Assembly: GCF_007565055.1 (NCBI RefSeq)
Contig: NC_044554.1
Coordinates: 53,725,676 to 53,789,675, forward strand
Direction: 5' to 3'
Length of the DNA: 64,000 nt
Source of the DNA: Rhinopithecus roxellana
Taxonomy: Eukaryota; Chordata; Mammalia; Primates; Cercopithecidae
In this document: piece by piece, positions 47,961 to 58,400 of the stretch
Numbering within the stretch: position 1 is the first letter of the stretch
Layout of the letters: every line of letters starts with the position of its first letter
Program-made: the position numbers and the translations under genes
The notes under the pieces: generated by a model
Told to the model about the DNA's origin: nothing
Databases searched by the model: none
Seen by the model: the letters and a program-made list of their open reading frames with translations, nothing else

Positions 47961-48225
47961 CTTAAGACAGAGTCTCACTTTGTTGCCCAGGCTAGAGTGC
48001 AATGGCATGAACATGGCTGTTGATCTCCCCAGCTCAAGTGATCCTCCTGCCTCAGCCCCGCAGGTAGCTGAGACTACAGATGCGTGCCACCATATCCGGC
48101 CATTTTTTATGAAAACAGGGTTTTACCATGTTGCCAGGCTGGTCTTGAACTCCTGGGCACAAGCGATCCACCCACCACCTCCTCCCAGAGTGCTGGGATT
48201 ACAGGCGTCAGCCACTGCTACTGGC
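47961..48225 (-). repeat. AluJ
   Basis: Reverse, with several deletions (GTTGATCTCCCCAGCTCAAG). Confidence 0.8.
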
Positions 48226-48294
48226 CTAATCCCCTTTCTCTATTTGAATATCTAGTGTTAGAATCTGAAAACTAGAATGTGTGTGGCTTCTTGG

Positions 48295-48498
48295 TTTTTG
48301 AAACAGAGTCTTGCTCTGTGGCCTATGCTGGAGAGCAGTGGTATGAACATGGCTCACTGCAGCCTTGATTGACTTCTTGGGCCCAAGTGATTCTCCCACC
48401 TCAGCTTCCCAATTAGCTGGAACTAGAGGATGGGACACCACGCCTGGATAATTTTCAAATTTTTTGGAGAGGTCTCACTACACTATATTGCCCATGCT
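48295..48498 (-). repeat. AluJ, 5'-truncated
   Basis: Reverse, stops at CTATATTGCCCATGCTG. Confidence 0.8.
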
Positions 48499-49090
48499 GT
48501 TAGAATGTGGGTTTTAGGATCTGCAGATCATGTTGAAAGCAACATTCGTTAGCTGCTTAAAAACATTATTAATCTGCTTTAATACAAATTTAACTTTTTA
48601 GTAATTAAAATTTTATAAGAAATCAACACCAATATCAAGCATTAACAAATCATAGCATCCATTTCTATTAATATATAAGCCTAAACGTGTGGAATTTGAC
48701 ATGGGAATTCTAGGTTAACGTAGGATAGAATACTGCCCTTGATTTGGTTGAGCCTGAATCATGAGGACAGAAGAGTCAGCAATAGACAGGAAACAGTAAA
48801 TAGATCACAAGAACATAAAAGAGATCAAATGACATAGAACACTGCATTTTCCCTGTGAAGGGAGGTTTCTCCCTAATAGAATCCCTTCTCCAGAGGGAAA
48901 GCATAGAGAAAATGGGATGGTTGAGTTAGCTCTGAGCCTGAAGGAAATAGAAACCATTTCCCCTATGCTCAAGTGCATTCCAGAGTGGTATTTCCGGAAT
49001 GCACCATGAATTTCAGAACCATTACCAAGTCTCTCTCAAGGGTACTGTTATCCCCATAAGGTACAACTATAATCATGTCACCTCCATAAA
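48499..49090. other. FMC1 intron, unassigned
   Basis: Nothing recognised. Confidence 0.55.
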
Positions 49091-49103
49091 AATCTTAGAA
49101 TGG

Positions 49104-49332
49104 GGCCGGGTTCGGTAGCTCACGCCTGTAATCACAACACTTTGGGAGGCTGAGGCAGGCGGATCACCTGAGGTCGGGAGTTCAAGACCAGCCTGACCAA
49201 CATGGAGAAACCCGTCTCCAAGAAAAATAAAATTAGCGGGGCATGGTGTCGCATGCGTGTACTACTTGGGAGGCTGAGGCAGGAGAATCGCTTGAACCTG
49301 GGAAAGCGGAGGTTGCGCTGAGCCGAGATCGC
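49104..49332 (+). repeat. Alu truncated at its 3' end, with target duplication
   Basis: The element starts GGCCGGG but stops at GAGCCGAGATCGC, without the last 60 bases or any poly(A). AATCTTAGAATGG flanks it at 49091-49103 and 49333-49345. Confidence 0.93.
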
Positions 49333-49345
49333 AATCTTAGAATGG

Positions 49346-49760
49346 CTTCCCATTACACTTACAAAAAAGTTTAAATTCTTGTTCGGCCTACCACCTCATC
49401 TATCTCCACTTCACCCACCACACCCTAGGGCTAAACCACTCTCAATTGGCAATTGTTCTCCCCTTTGGCTTTCAGTTGTCTAGCTTTTAAATCTGGACCC
49501 TAACCCCAATTTACTTGCTAACTCCAAATTAGCCTTCAGGTCCCTGATTAATTTCCTCCGGAAAACCTTCCCTAACTACCCCTTCTTTATACCCCCGCCC
49601 CTGTTGTCTACACCTTGAGCACTTACTTATCCTAAGTGCTTTACTGTATGGCTCCTCAGGTGGGAAGCAAGCTTCTTAAAGGACAGGACCCATGTGCATC
49701 GGATTCTTCCTATTTAGACTAGGTTCCTAGCACAGCCCCTAAGTTGTTACCTTTTAAAAA
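49346..49760 (+). repeat. L2
   Basis: AAACCTTCCCTAACTACCCC...GCACTTACTTATCC...GGACAGGACCCATGTGCATC is L2 3' sequence. Confidence 0.7.
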
Positions 49761-50340
49761 CTAGGTGAATTTGAGTTCTAAGATTTTACATTCTGACGTC
49801 CATGGCTCAGAAATTCGACAGTTGATCGTTCTCCCTTTCCCAACATTGCTCAAGGGCAGCAAGTTTCCTTCCCTAAAGTCCAGTTTTTCTTTTCCGTCTC
49901 AAAAAGAAATGCTTCTTGGAATAACTTTTCTAGGGGACGGATGAGGAGATTGTTGGCCAGATGCTGTGGCTTTAAATCTAGTGACAGTACACCCTTCAAG
50001 TCCATCATCATTCTTTAACCCCCAGCATTTCCTCTATTCCACTTTCCTGACTTTACCCTCCACAAAGGCAACAGACCAGCCAATGAAATCCTTCGGGACG
50101 GGTCCGCCCCTCTGCAGGACAGACTGACGTCCTCAGAGCGGCTCTGCGCCCCCGCCGGTCCTTTGGTCCCCGAGTTTATGCCAGAGCATGGAGCCTAGGG
50201 CCTGGGTTGGTTTGGTCAGAACCAGTGCTCCGTGGGAGGGTTGGCTTCAGAAATGCAGGAATTAGACACCGTGCTCCCCATCCCAGCCCAGACCCGACTC
50301 TTCCTCCCTCCCCAGCACGTGGAGAACCTGGGACATGGCT
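49761..50340. other. 5' part of FMC1 intron
   Basis: GC content rises toward exon 1; one CCAAT near 50080. No further feature recognised. Confidence 0.5.
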
Positions 50341-50347
50341 CCCGTAC

Positions 50348-50485
50348 CCGATGTGCACGGAAAGCCTTCACAAGGTACCGATAGGCCGCGGTGTCGCGAT
50401 AGGGTCGGCCGGTGGCCGCACTCAGGTAGCGCAACTCCCGCAGAAGTCCTCGCAAAGTGCGTGCCGGGGACCCTAAGGCCGCCAT
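50348..50485 (-). CDS. FMC1: FMC1 coding exon 1
   Basis: FMC1 (C7orf55) is a small mitochondrial protein of the LYR-like superfamily that helps assemble the F1 part of ATP synthase with the chaperone ATPAF2. The exon starts at an ATG in good context (GGAAAATGGCGG) and encodes 46 residues beginning MAALGSPARTLRGLLRELRY. The LLRELRY stretch is the LYR-like helix. It ends exactly after codon 46 (AHR) at CGG|GTACGGG, phase 0. Residues 8-11 (ARTL) differ from human SHTF as I recall, which helps place the window outside human. There is no obvious cleavable signal peptide, but the N-terminus is basic and lacks acidic residues before Glu17, as in LYR proteins of the matrix. Confidence 0.95.
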
Positions 50486-50660
50486 TTTCCTGTCCTTCTC
50501 CGAGCCTGGTGGCCGACGGCGTCCTACGACCCTGCAAAACCCCTCCTCCCGCCCAGGCGCCTAATGGTACGGTCGGACAGACTACAGGCTCCTCCTATCG
50601 ACTGACTAGCAGTGGAACCGCTCACTTGTCCGTTGTTATCGAGCCTTATTAATCGAAGGC
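50486..50660 (-). promoter_or_regulatory. FMC1: FMC1 proximal promoter / 5' UTR
   Basis: A GC- and CG-rich block immediately upstream of the FMC1 ATG, with a GGGCGGGAGGAGG-type GC box on the minus strand near 50550 and no TATA box. The start site is probably within the first 60 nt. Confidence 0.6.
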
Positions 50661-51102
50661 CGAGGGGCGCCCTAACAAGAAAAGCAAACGAAACCCGATC
50701 GTTAACTGACGCTACCAGGTCCTCTAACCCAGAACAAGGATTTGGGTAAATAGGGGCCTTTCTTCACGGCGTCATTTAAGATGCCCGTTAGCCGACCAAC
50801 CGCTTAGTCTCAGGAGGAGCGGGCCCGGCGCGGGGTGTGGGTGTGGATTTCATACGGAACACGCTGAGAAGACATTTTAAAATGATTTATAGAAGGGGTA
50901 TCAAAAGTCAACGTACTGACGTTTCCCCAAATCCCAGGGCACCTGCGGCTCAGAGAAAGGACGTGGGAGTGTGCAGATTCTCGAAAATTGCAGCTAGTAA
51001 AAACACAAACACACGCGCTTCCCATTAAAAAAAAAAAAAAAAAAAAGTAAAGTTGGCATATTTCGCTTTGTTTAGAAAGGGAAAAAAAGTATTGTAAAGG
51101 CC
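50661..51102. other. Between FMC1 promoter and tRNA
   Basis: Moderately CG-rich unique DNA with an A21 run at 51027. Nothing else recognised. Confidence 0.5.
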
Positions 51103-51107
51103 AAAAA
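51103..51107 (-). terminator. Pol III terminator of tRNA-Arg
   Basis: TTTTT on the minus strand starts nine bases after the tRNA 3' end; four or more Ts stop RNA polymerase III. Confidence 0.85.
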
Positions 51108-51115
51108 CTTCAGGC

Positions 51116-51188
51116 CACCCCAGATGGGACTCGAACCCACAATCCCTGGCTTAGGAGGCCAATGCCTTATCCATTAGGCCACTGGGGC
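51116..51188 (-). tRNA. tRNA-Arg (anticodon CCT)
   Basis: A 73-nt minus-strand tRNA gene that decodes AGG codons. It folds completely: acceptor GCCCCAG/CTGGGGT (position 1 to 72 is a G-U wobble), D stem GCCT/AGGC, anticodon stem TTGGC/GCCAG around loop CTCCTAA (anticodon at 51153-51155), a five-base variable loop, and T arm GTGGG-TTCGAGT-CCCAT. The discriminator base is G and CCA is not encoded, as usual in eukaryotes. There is no intron. The internal A box (TGGCCTAATGG, 51171-51181) and B box (GGTTCGAGTCC, 51127-51137) are intact and a T5 terminator follows, so it should be functional. It lies about 630 bp upstream of the FMC1 start, on the same strand. Confidence 0.97.
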
Positions 51189-51238
51189 TTCTGTGAACGA
51201 CGCGCTCAAACAACATATTCAATTATTTTCGTCTTTGG

Positions 51239-51686
51239 TACGTCATCGTCATTTCATTTTTGCCTTACCCTATCCCACGAAACCACACCTAGCGCCCACG
51301 TGAGAGGTGACGTATGCTGGGACTTGTAGTTAGAGAACAAAAGTCCACATTACTGCGCCAAACGCTTTACCCTCGAAACTGCACCGATGCTCCGGACGTT
51401 GAACGGGCGCGCGCACGCGTCTGCGTACGCGCTTGCCTGCGCAGTAGTCCCCGCGCCTGCGCAAAAGCAGGCATGCGTCGTCGCGGAGCACAGCGCGCTG
51501 GGCAAATTGGCCGGATATTCGAGACTCGCCCTCTGAACGTCATCTCTGTTGGGTTTTTACCGGAAACAGACGGACCTTTTCCGGTGTTGCGACTTTCCGG
51601 GTGGAATTTGCTCCAGCGGCCGTTAGGTGGTGCCTGCCGCGGTCAGTTTCTGCTTCCGGTTAAAGCGTTGAGGCCATTTCCGCAGG
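51239..51686. promoter_or_regulatory. Promoter-like block upstream of tRNA-Arg
   Basis: This CpG-rich block holds a dense set of promoter motifs. There are two TGACGTA CRE-like sites (51239-51245 reversed, 51308-51314) and a ZNF143/THAP11-type element, TGCTGGGACTTGTAGT, at 51315-51330. NRF1-like GCCTGCGCA-type motifs occur around 51435 and 51453. Four CCGGAA/TTCCGG ETS cores lie at 51560, 51579, 51595 and 51654. No gene is recognised starting here. It may drive an upstream or divergent non-coding transcript, or extend the FMC1/tRNA promoter domain. An old Alu begins at its right edge. Confidence 0.6.
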
Positions 51687-51993
51687 CGGAGCGCGGTGGC
51701 TTACGCCTGTAATCCCAGCATTTTGGGAGCCTGAGGCGGGCGGATCAGCCTCGGATCATCTTAGGTCGGGAGTGTGAAACCAGCCTGACCAACACGGAGA
51801 AACCCTGTCTCTGCCAAAAATACAAAATTAGTGGGGCGTGGGGGCGCATGCTTGTAATCCCAGCTACTCGGGAGGCTGAGGCCGGAGAATTGCTTGAACC
51901 CTGGAGGCGGAGGTTGCAGTGAGCCGAGATCGCGCCATTGCACTCCAGCCCGGGCAACAAGAGCGAAACTCCGTCTCAAAAAAAAAAAAAAAG
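51687..51993 (+). repeat. AluS at the edge of the promoter block
   Basis: Begins GGAGCGCGGTGGCTTACG with a partly altered start; A15 tail. Confidence 0.88.
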
Positions 51994-52995
51994 GAAACAT
52001 GTGCCGTGTCCTTTGAATTGGTGGGTCAACGATAAACATGGGACAGCGAAGAAGTAATAGTACATTGATTAGGAATTAATTTTTAAAATTAGCAGTTCAT
52101 TTTTTGGTTCCTTTCCTAATTGTATAACTTGAACAAATCACTTCAGAGTCCCAGTAAACTTACCCTTACTTACGGTATATCACAGGGGCTTCCCATTGTC
52201 CGTAAGTTCAGACGACATAAATTGATCCTCGCTTATATCTTAATCTTCATCTCTCACTTCGCTTCTTGTCACCCTCTGCTCCAGGTATCTCCACTTTGCT
52301 TGTCTCTTCCCCACCACACACCTTACATGTTACTCCCTCTGCCTGAAACTTAACCATTTCTGTTAATATGCCTCTTTACCCTTTGGGCTTCAGTTTACTC
52401 CAGAAGTCTAGGTTAGACGCATGTCTAGGTCCTTGAGGTCAATACGGCGAGGTGAAAATTACACATTTCACCTCCTCTGGTCCCCTGTTGCTCCCTTTAT
52501 TTACTCATCATAAATAACTCAATGTAGGTACATGGCCACTACTCCGTGCTGTAGTTGTCAGTCTCCTCCATCAGACTGGGAAATTGTTCAGCTCCGAAAG
52601 CCCTGTGCCTAACAGAAAAGCCTGTTTCTTCACCAGGCTTTACTCCTTGGTAGGATAGTCATAACAGCTTAGTCTGAAGCTCCTAAAGGAATTGGCACTG
52701 TCTGGCCCCAATGGCTAGGAGACATAAGCTACCGAGCAGGAATGACAAACAAATGGAACATCAATTGTTCATTAATGAGGAAAGCTGACTTGGTTGGAAA
52801 CCTGGTGAACTGGACAGCACCTAGCCCACCTGTCCAGGGGGCAGCCATTACTCACCTCCACTGATTGTTGCCATTTTAGGAAAGCAAATCCTTTTAAAAA
52901 AATTATTTTTCAGGAAACTCTGGAAATCTGTTTTAATGCTATAGCTTTCCTTCTAAATATTGGCTACTAATGAATACTTTAAAAGTACTACATGC
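51994..52995 (+). repeat. Intergenic with L2
   Basis: About 52220-52620 resembles L2 (TCACCCTCTGCTCCAGGTATC, CACACCTTACATGTTACTCCC, CAGACTGGGAAATTGTTCAG). The rest is unassigned. Confidence 0.55.
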
Positions 52996-53289
52996 CGCTG
53001 GGCACGGTAGCTCACGCCTGTAATCCCAGCACTTTGGGAGGCCGAGGTGGGCGGATCACCTGAGGTCAGGAGTTCAAGACCAGCCTGGCCAACATGGAGA
53101 AACCCCATCTCTACTAAAAATAAAAAATTAGCTGGGTGTGATGGCGTATGTCTGTAATCCCAGCTGCTTGGGAGGATGAGGTAGGATAATTGCTTGAACC
53201 CAGGAGGCGGAGGTTGTGGTGAGCCAAGATCTCGCCACTGCACTCCAGCCTGGGCAACAAGAGCAAAACTCTGTCTCAAAAAAAAAAAG
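52996..53289 (+). repeat. AluS
   Basis: TACTACATGCC before and GACTGCATGCC after suggest a slightly diverged target duplication. Confidence 0.9.
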
Positions 53290-53753
53290 GACTGCATGCC
53301 AAACAGAACAGCCCCACAGACTTCTAGTCTGTAAAGAAAGAAGGAAGAAAAAAAAAAAGGGCAGTAGGATTCAAAGTTAAGAACAGGTAAAAACATGGTG
53401 TGCCTACTTCATGGGAAAAAAAGCTGCGTTGATGATTCTGCCTTTTTATTTTTTCTTTTTAGAAAAAAATTTAAAACTTTATTGTGTTTTTAAGTTTTTA
53501 GATGATTTTCTTCTTTCCTGTCATCTCCTTAGCCTGATACCCTGCCTTGTCTTTAGGAAAAAAATGCTCCTGATAATAAATACAAAATGTAGTAAACTCA
53601 TTTGTATTAACGTGTAAGATTCTGTTCAAAACCCAGTCTCATTATAGGTCACTCTTCAGCACCCTCAGCTGATTACCACACTGGCTAAATTAAGGAACTT
53701 TAACATCTTAAACAGCTTTCTCAAGATTACCATTTTAAATGTTCCCCACTCTT
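53290..53753. other. Intergenic, unassigned
   Basis: Nothing recognised. Confidence 0.55.
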
Positions 53754-54027
53754 GGCTGGGTGCTGTGGCTCATGCCTGTAATCCCAGCACTTTGGGAAGC
53801 CAAAGTAGGCAGATCACTTGAGGCCAGGAGTTCAAGAGCACCCTGACCAACATGACAAAAACACATTCTCCACTAAAAATACAAGAATTAGCTGGGCATG
53901 GCGGTGCGTGCTTGTAGTCCCAGCTGCTCTGGAAGCTGAGGCAGGAGAATTGCTTGAACCCGGGAGGCAGAGGTTGCACTCCAGCCTAGGTGACACAGCG
54001 AGCGCAAACCTGTCTTAAAAAAAAAAA
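53754..54027 (+). repeat. AluS with right-arm deletion
   Basis: GCAGAGGTTG is joined to CACTCCAGCC. Confidence 0.87.
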
Positions 54028-54119
54028 GTTCCCCGCTCTTACGTATTTTCAGATACTCAGGGTTTTCGGATAGTACTTTTTGGCTAGACACACCAACTAA
54101 TTATTTAACTGAGTGTACA

Positions 54120-54325
54120 GTGATAGCCAGCAGCCTGGGCAACAAAGCAAGACCCCATCTTAACAAAAAAATAGATCGCTGTATATATGGTGGTGCATGA
54201 CTGTAGTTCTGGCTACACGGTAGTTTGAGGATCACTTGAGCCCAGAAGTTCCAGGCTGCACTGAGCTATTATCTCTCCACTGTATGGCACGCTAGATGAC
54301 AGCGAAACCCTATCTCTAAAATAAT
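54120..54325 (+). repeat. AluJ fragments
   Basis: Right-arm type sequence, heavily diverged (TGGTGGTGCATGACTGTAG). Confidence 0.7.
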
Positions 54326-54352
54326 AATAATTGTTATTATTATTATAACAAT

Positions 54353-54663
54353 AATCCCAGCACTTTGGGAGGCTGTAATCCCAGCACTTTGGGAGGCTGT
54401 AATCCCAGCCTGTAATCCCAGCACTTTGGGAGGCTGAGGCAGATGGATTGCTTGAGCTCAGAAGTTTGAGACCAGCCTGGGCCACAGCGAAAACCCACTT
54501 CTACAAAAAAAAAAATAAATTTAGCCAGGTGTGGTGGTGTGTGCCTGTATTCCCAGCTACTTGGGAGGCTGAGGTGGGAGAATTGCTTGAGCCTGTGGTG
54601 AGCCTTGATCACACCACTACACTCCAGCGTGGGTATCAGAGTGGGACCCTGTCTCAAAAAAAA
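54353..54663 (+). repeat. Alu with amplified 5' segment
   Basis: AATCCCAGCACTTTGGGAGG occurs three times, plus a shorter AATCCCAGCC unit, in the first 85 bases. The rest is an ordinary AluJ/S. Confidence 0.88.
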
Positions 54664-54715
54664 ATTTTTTTTTCTTTTTGTGAAGGTTTTTCTGTTTTGT
54701 TTTGTTTTGTTTTGT

Positions 54716-55222
54716 TTGAGATGGAGTCTCACTCTGTCACCCAGGCTGGAGTGCAGTGGCACGATCTCAGCTCACTGCAACCTCCACCTCCTGGGTTCAA
54801 GTGATTCTCCTGCCTTAGCCTCCCGAGTAGCTGGGACTATAGGCTCATGCCATCATGCCCAGATAATTTTGTTTTGTTTTGTTTTTTGAGACGGAGTCTT
54901 GCTCTGTCGCCCAGGCTGGGGTGCAGTGGTACAATCTCGGCTCACTGCAAGCTCCGCCTCCCAGGTTGATGCCATTCTCCTGCCTCAGCCTCCCGAGTAG
55001 CTGGGACTACAGGCGCCCCGCCACCAAGCTCAGCTAATTTTTTGTGTTTTTAGTAGAAACGGGGTTTCACCTTGTTAGCCAGGATGGTAATTTTGTGTTT
55101 TTAATAGGGATGGGGTTTCACTATGTTGGCCAGACTGGTCTTGAACTCCTGACCTCAAGTGATACACCCGCCTTGGCCTCCCAAAGTGCTAGGATTACAG
55201 GCGTGAGCCATCACACCAGACA
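54716..55222 (-). repeat. AluS interrupted by AluY
   Basis: The host Alu covers 54716-54885 and 55088-55222. A 5'-truncated AluY lies between them. Confidence 0.83.
54886..55087 (-). repeat. AluY, 5'-truncated insert
   Basis: Stops at TTAGCCAGGATGG; TAATTTTG recurs on both sides of the insert. Confidence 0.83.
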
Positions 55223-55251
55223 TTTTGTTTTTTCTTTTTGAAGTGGTTTAT

Positions 55252-55546
55252 TTATTTATTTTTGAGACAGAATCTCTCTCTGTCACCCAGGTTGGAGTGC
55301 AGTGGCGCAATCTCAGCTCACTGCAATATCCGTCTCCCGGGTTCAAGTGATTCTCCTGCCTCAGCCTCCGGAGTAGCTGGGATTACAGGCGTGCACCACC
55401 ACACGCGACGAATTTTTGTATTTTTAGTAAAGATGGGGTTTCACCATGTTGGCCAGGCTGGTCTCGAACTCTTGACCTTAAGTAATCTGCTCGCCTTGGC
55501 TTCCCAAAGTGCTGGAATCACAGGCATGAGCCACTGTGCCGAGCCA
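55252..55546 (-). repeat. AluS
   Basis: Reverse, full length, TTTA-rich tail. Confidence 0.89.
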
Positions 55547-55906
55547 GAAGGTTTTAAAAGAGTAAAAACATTAAAACATAATAAAATAATAATTAAAACG
55601 AATGAATTAAATTAAAGCTATCACCCAGAGAGTTTGGTACCTATCTGGGTCATGATGATGACGTAATATAGCTCCCATGTGGAGCTATGTTCTTTGGGGC
55701 TGACCCTGGAATAGCTGATCTCCACGATAGAACCTGCAAAGTGCTGTTAGCTTTGTTTGCAGATGGTCCACCATTATGGAATATGTCGTACCTGAGTGAT
55801 GATATCTTGAGACAGCTCTCTCAGTTGCCATCATTTTTCCAGTAACTGTCAAATAGAGATGGCATAGAACCTCCAGGGGGACAGTTTTCCTGAGACTCTT
55901 AGAAAT
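55547..55906. other. Intergenic, unassigned
   Basis: Unique-looking with balanced composition (GACCCTGGAATAGCTGATCTCC). May be old ERV-derived DNA; not identified. Confidence 0.35.
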
Positions 55907-56208
55907 GCTGGGCGCGGTGGCTCATGCCTGTAATCCCAGCACTTTGGGAGGCCAAGGCAGGCCGATCACCTGAGGTCGGGAGTTCAGGACTAGCCTGACC
56001 GACTGACATGGAGAAACCCTGCCTCTATGAAAAAAATAAAAAATTAGCCAGGCGTGGTGGTGCATGACTGTAATCCAGCTACTCGGGAGGCTGAGGCAGG
56101 AGAATCGCTTGAACCCAGGGGCGGAGGTAGTGGTGAGCCGAGATCGCGCCATTGCACTCCGGCCTGGGCAACAAGAGCGAAACTCCGTCTCAAAAAAAAA
56201 AAAAAAAA
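55907..56208 (+). repeat. AluS
   Basis: GCTGGGCGCGGTGGCTCATG start; GAAA-repeat tail. Confidence 0.9.
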
Positions 56209-56545
56209 GAAAAGAAAGAAAGAAACCTAAACAGTTTACTTCTTTAGTTCCTATTTGCTATGCTGTTTGTAATAAGAAGACTTGAGGGAAAGTATATGAT
56301 TTACTGAGGTGAAACCTGACTATCAGGTTGAATGCACCTAGCATGATGAATTTAATGACAATCGTTTGGTACAGTCACAATTCTGAATTGATTCAAATGA
56401 CGTAGAAGTGACCTTGGAATTCATTTAGGTGCTACTTTTATTTTATATGAGAAATCTTAAGCTCAGTGAATTACACAAATTCATCCTGCTAGTCATTTTT
56501 TAGTGCATTTTTGTTATGACATGTGACTTAAGATATCATTATGGA
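56209..56545. other. Intergenic, unassigned
   Basis: Nothing recognised. Confidence 0.55.
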
Positions 56546-56843
56546 AGCCAGGTGCAGTGGCTCACACCTGTAATCCCTGCACTTTGGGAGGCCGAGGTGG
56601 GTGGATCACCTGAGGTCAAGAGTTCGAAACCAGTCTGGCCAACATGATGAAACCCCATCTCTGCTAAAAATACAAAAAAAATTAGCTGGACGTGGTGGCG
56701 GGCACCTATAATCCCAGCTACTCAGGAGGCTGAGGCAGGAGAATCACTTGAACCCGGGAGGTGGAGGTTGCGGTGAGCTGAGATAGTGCCACTGCACTCC
56801 GGTCTGGGCAATAAAAGTGAAACTCCATCTCAAAAAAAAAAAG
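56546..56843 (+). repeat. AluS
   Basis: AGCCAGGTGCAGTGGC start. Confidence 0.9.
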
Positions 56844-57470
56844 ATGTCATTATGGTATAAGATGAGTGTAGGAATGGTCTGCTACGACATCTTGGCAACC
56901 ATGCATGTCTCCATGTAGGCCACATATATTGCAGTTAGGCAGCCCCAAAATCTACTTCCCCACTTTTCAGCAGAAAGCCCTGTGATTGCTCCTGATGCAA
57001 AAAGGGGATATGCCTGGTAAGGAGCTACTGTAAGGCAGTTTCTCATCCCTATTTTTTGGGAGACTGCTACAGGGCCATTTCTTATCAACTTCTCTAATGT
57101 CAGTTGAGCACAGAACTTTCCACTTTATTCTAACTTATGGTACAGCTGCAGACTTCTGCATAAGTTTATAAAATGCCTTGGCTGCAGTTGGATTTGGCTC
57201 CATGGTAGAGCAATCCACCACTTAAGCTATCATTTGCTTTCTGTGATTCATCATCATCCTGCTGGACTGGGGACATGGGAGCAGACACCATCTTGCTTTT
57301 GCTGTCTGTGTAAATAATAAACTATCTGAACCTATTGGACTCATTATCTCCTTCTTGACTGGGTCTGTGGAAGTTTAGCAAGTCAGTCTAGAAACTGCTG
57401 CAGTGTTAGGCACTGAGCTGTTGCTTAGCGACTGCTTGACCACTTGAAAATGAGGTGAATATAAAAGAAA
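56844..57470. other. Intergenic, possible LTR-derived
   Basis: The TGTAAATAATAAACTATCTG phrase at 57310 with a downstream TCTCCTTCTTGACTGG resembles the poly(A) region of an LTR; family unknown. Confidence 0.3.
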
Positions 57471-57494
57471 TGACATCACATTTGGAGTCACACT

Positions 57495-57769
57495 CAATGT
57501 GTGAATAATAGACTCATTAAAATGTCCATCAACAGGGAAGAATAAATAAAATGTAGCATATCTGCAGTGGAATACTACTCAGCAATAAAAAGGGACAAAT
57601 TACTGATGCATAACACGGATGAATCTAAAGTCATTATCCTGAGCAAAACCAGACACAAAGCCTACATACTATATGATCCATTTATATAAAATGCAAATCA
57701 ATCTATAGTGACAGAAATCTCATTTGGGGTAGTGGTTTCAGTTATATAAAAAACCATTAAATTGTATAC
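57495..57769 (+). mobile_element. L1 3' end fragment (old)
   Basis: AAATGTCCATCAACAGGGAAG...TGGAATACTACTCAGC...GAGCAAAACCAGACACAAAG is L1M ORF2 end. Confidence 0.8.
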
Positions 57770-57770
57770 T

Positions 57771-58076
57771 TTAGCCGGACATGGTGACTCACGCCTGTAA
57801 TCCCAGCACTTTGGGAGGCTGAAGCAGGCGGATCACTTGAGGTCAGGAGTTTGAAACCAGCCTGGCCAACATGACGAAACCCCATCTCTACTAAAAATAC
57901 AAAAACTAGCCGGGCTTGCTGGCACGTACCTGTGATCCCAGCTACTTGGGAGTCTGAGGCACAAAAATCGCTTGAACCCAGGAGGCGGAGGTTGCAATGA
58001 GCTGAGATTGCACCATTGCACTCCAGCCTAGGTGACAGAGCAAGACTCTGTATCAAAAAAAAAAAAAAAAAAGAAA
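57771..58076 (+). repeat. AluS
   Basis: Inserted at the AAATTGTATAC of the L1 3' end (57759-57769). Confidence 0.89.
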
Positions 58077-58098
58077 AAAAAAGAAAGAAAAGAAAAAA

Positions 58099-58389
58099 GG
58101 CCAGGAGCAGTGGCTCACGCCTATGATCCCAGCACTTTGGGAGGCCGAGGCGGGTGGATCTGGAGTTCAAGACCAGGCTGGCCAACATGGTGAAACCTCG
58201 TCTCTACTAAAAATACAAAACTTTGCCGGACATGGTGGTGGACACCTGTAATCCCAGCTACTCAGGAGGCTGAGGCAGGAGAATCGCTTGAACTGGGAGC
58301 CAGAGGTTGCAGTGAGCCAAGATCGCACCACTGCATTCTAGCCTGGGCAAGAAGAGCAAAACTTCATCTCAAAAACAATAAATAAATAA
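58099..58389 (+). repeat. AluS in the tail of its neighbour
   Basis: AAATTGTATAC recurs at 58390-58400 only after this second Alu, so it probably landed in the A-rich tail of the first. Confidence 0.87.
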
Positions 58390-58400
58390 AAATTGTATAC

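Larger units (their letters stand above)
46252..50347 (-). other. FMC1: FMC1 intron
   Basis: This 4.1 kb intron (GTACGG...CTCTAG) contains a 47-bp tandem duplication close to the acceptor, four Alus (two partial, one 3'-truncated), a Tigger/MER2-like element and L2 remnants. Confidence 0.88.

Noticed and set aside
50335..50652. 105-codon plus-strand frame opposite FMC1 exon 1
   Set aside because: Antisense shadow of a GC-rich first exon; no independent support.
51314..51712. 132-codon plus-strand frame through the promoter block
   Set aside because: Same GC effect, no family resemblance, and its end runs into an Alu.
54353..54440. Short direct repeats that could suggest a CRISPR-like array
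   Set aside because: The units are the Alu 5' segment, spacing is irregular, and the DNA is from a primate nucleus.
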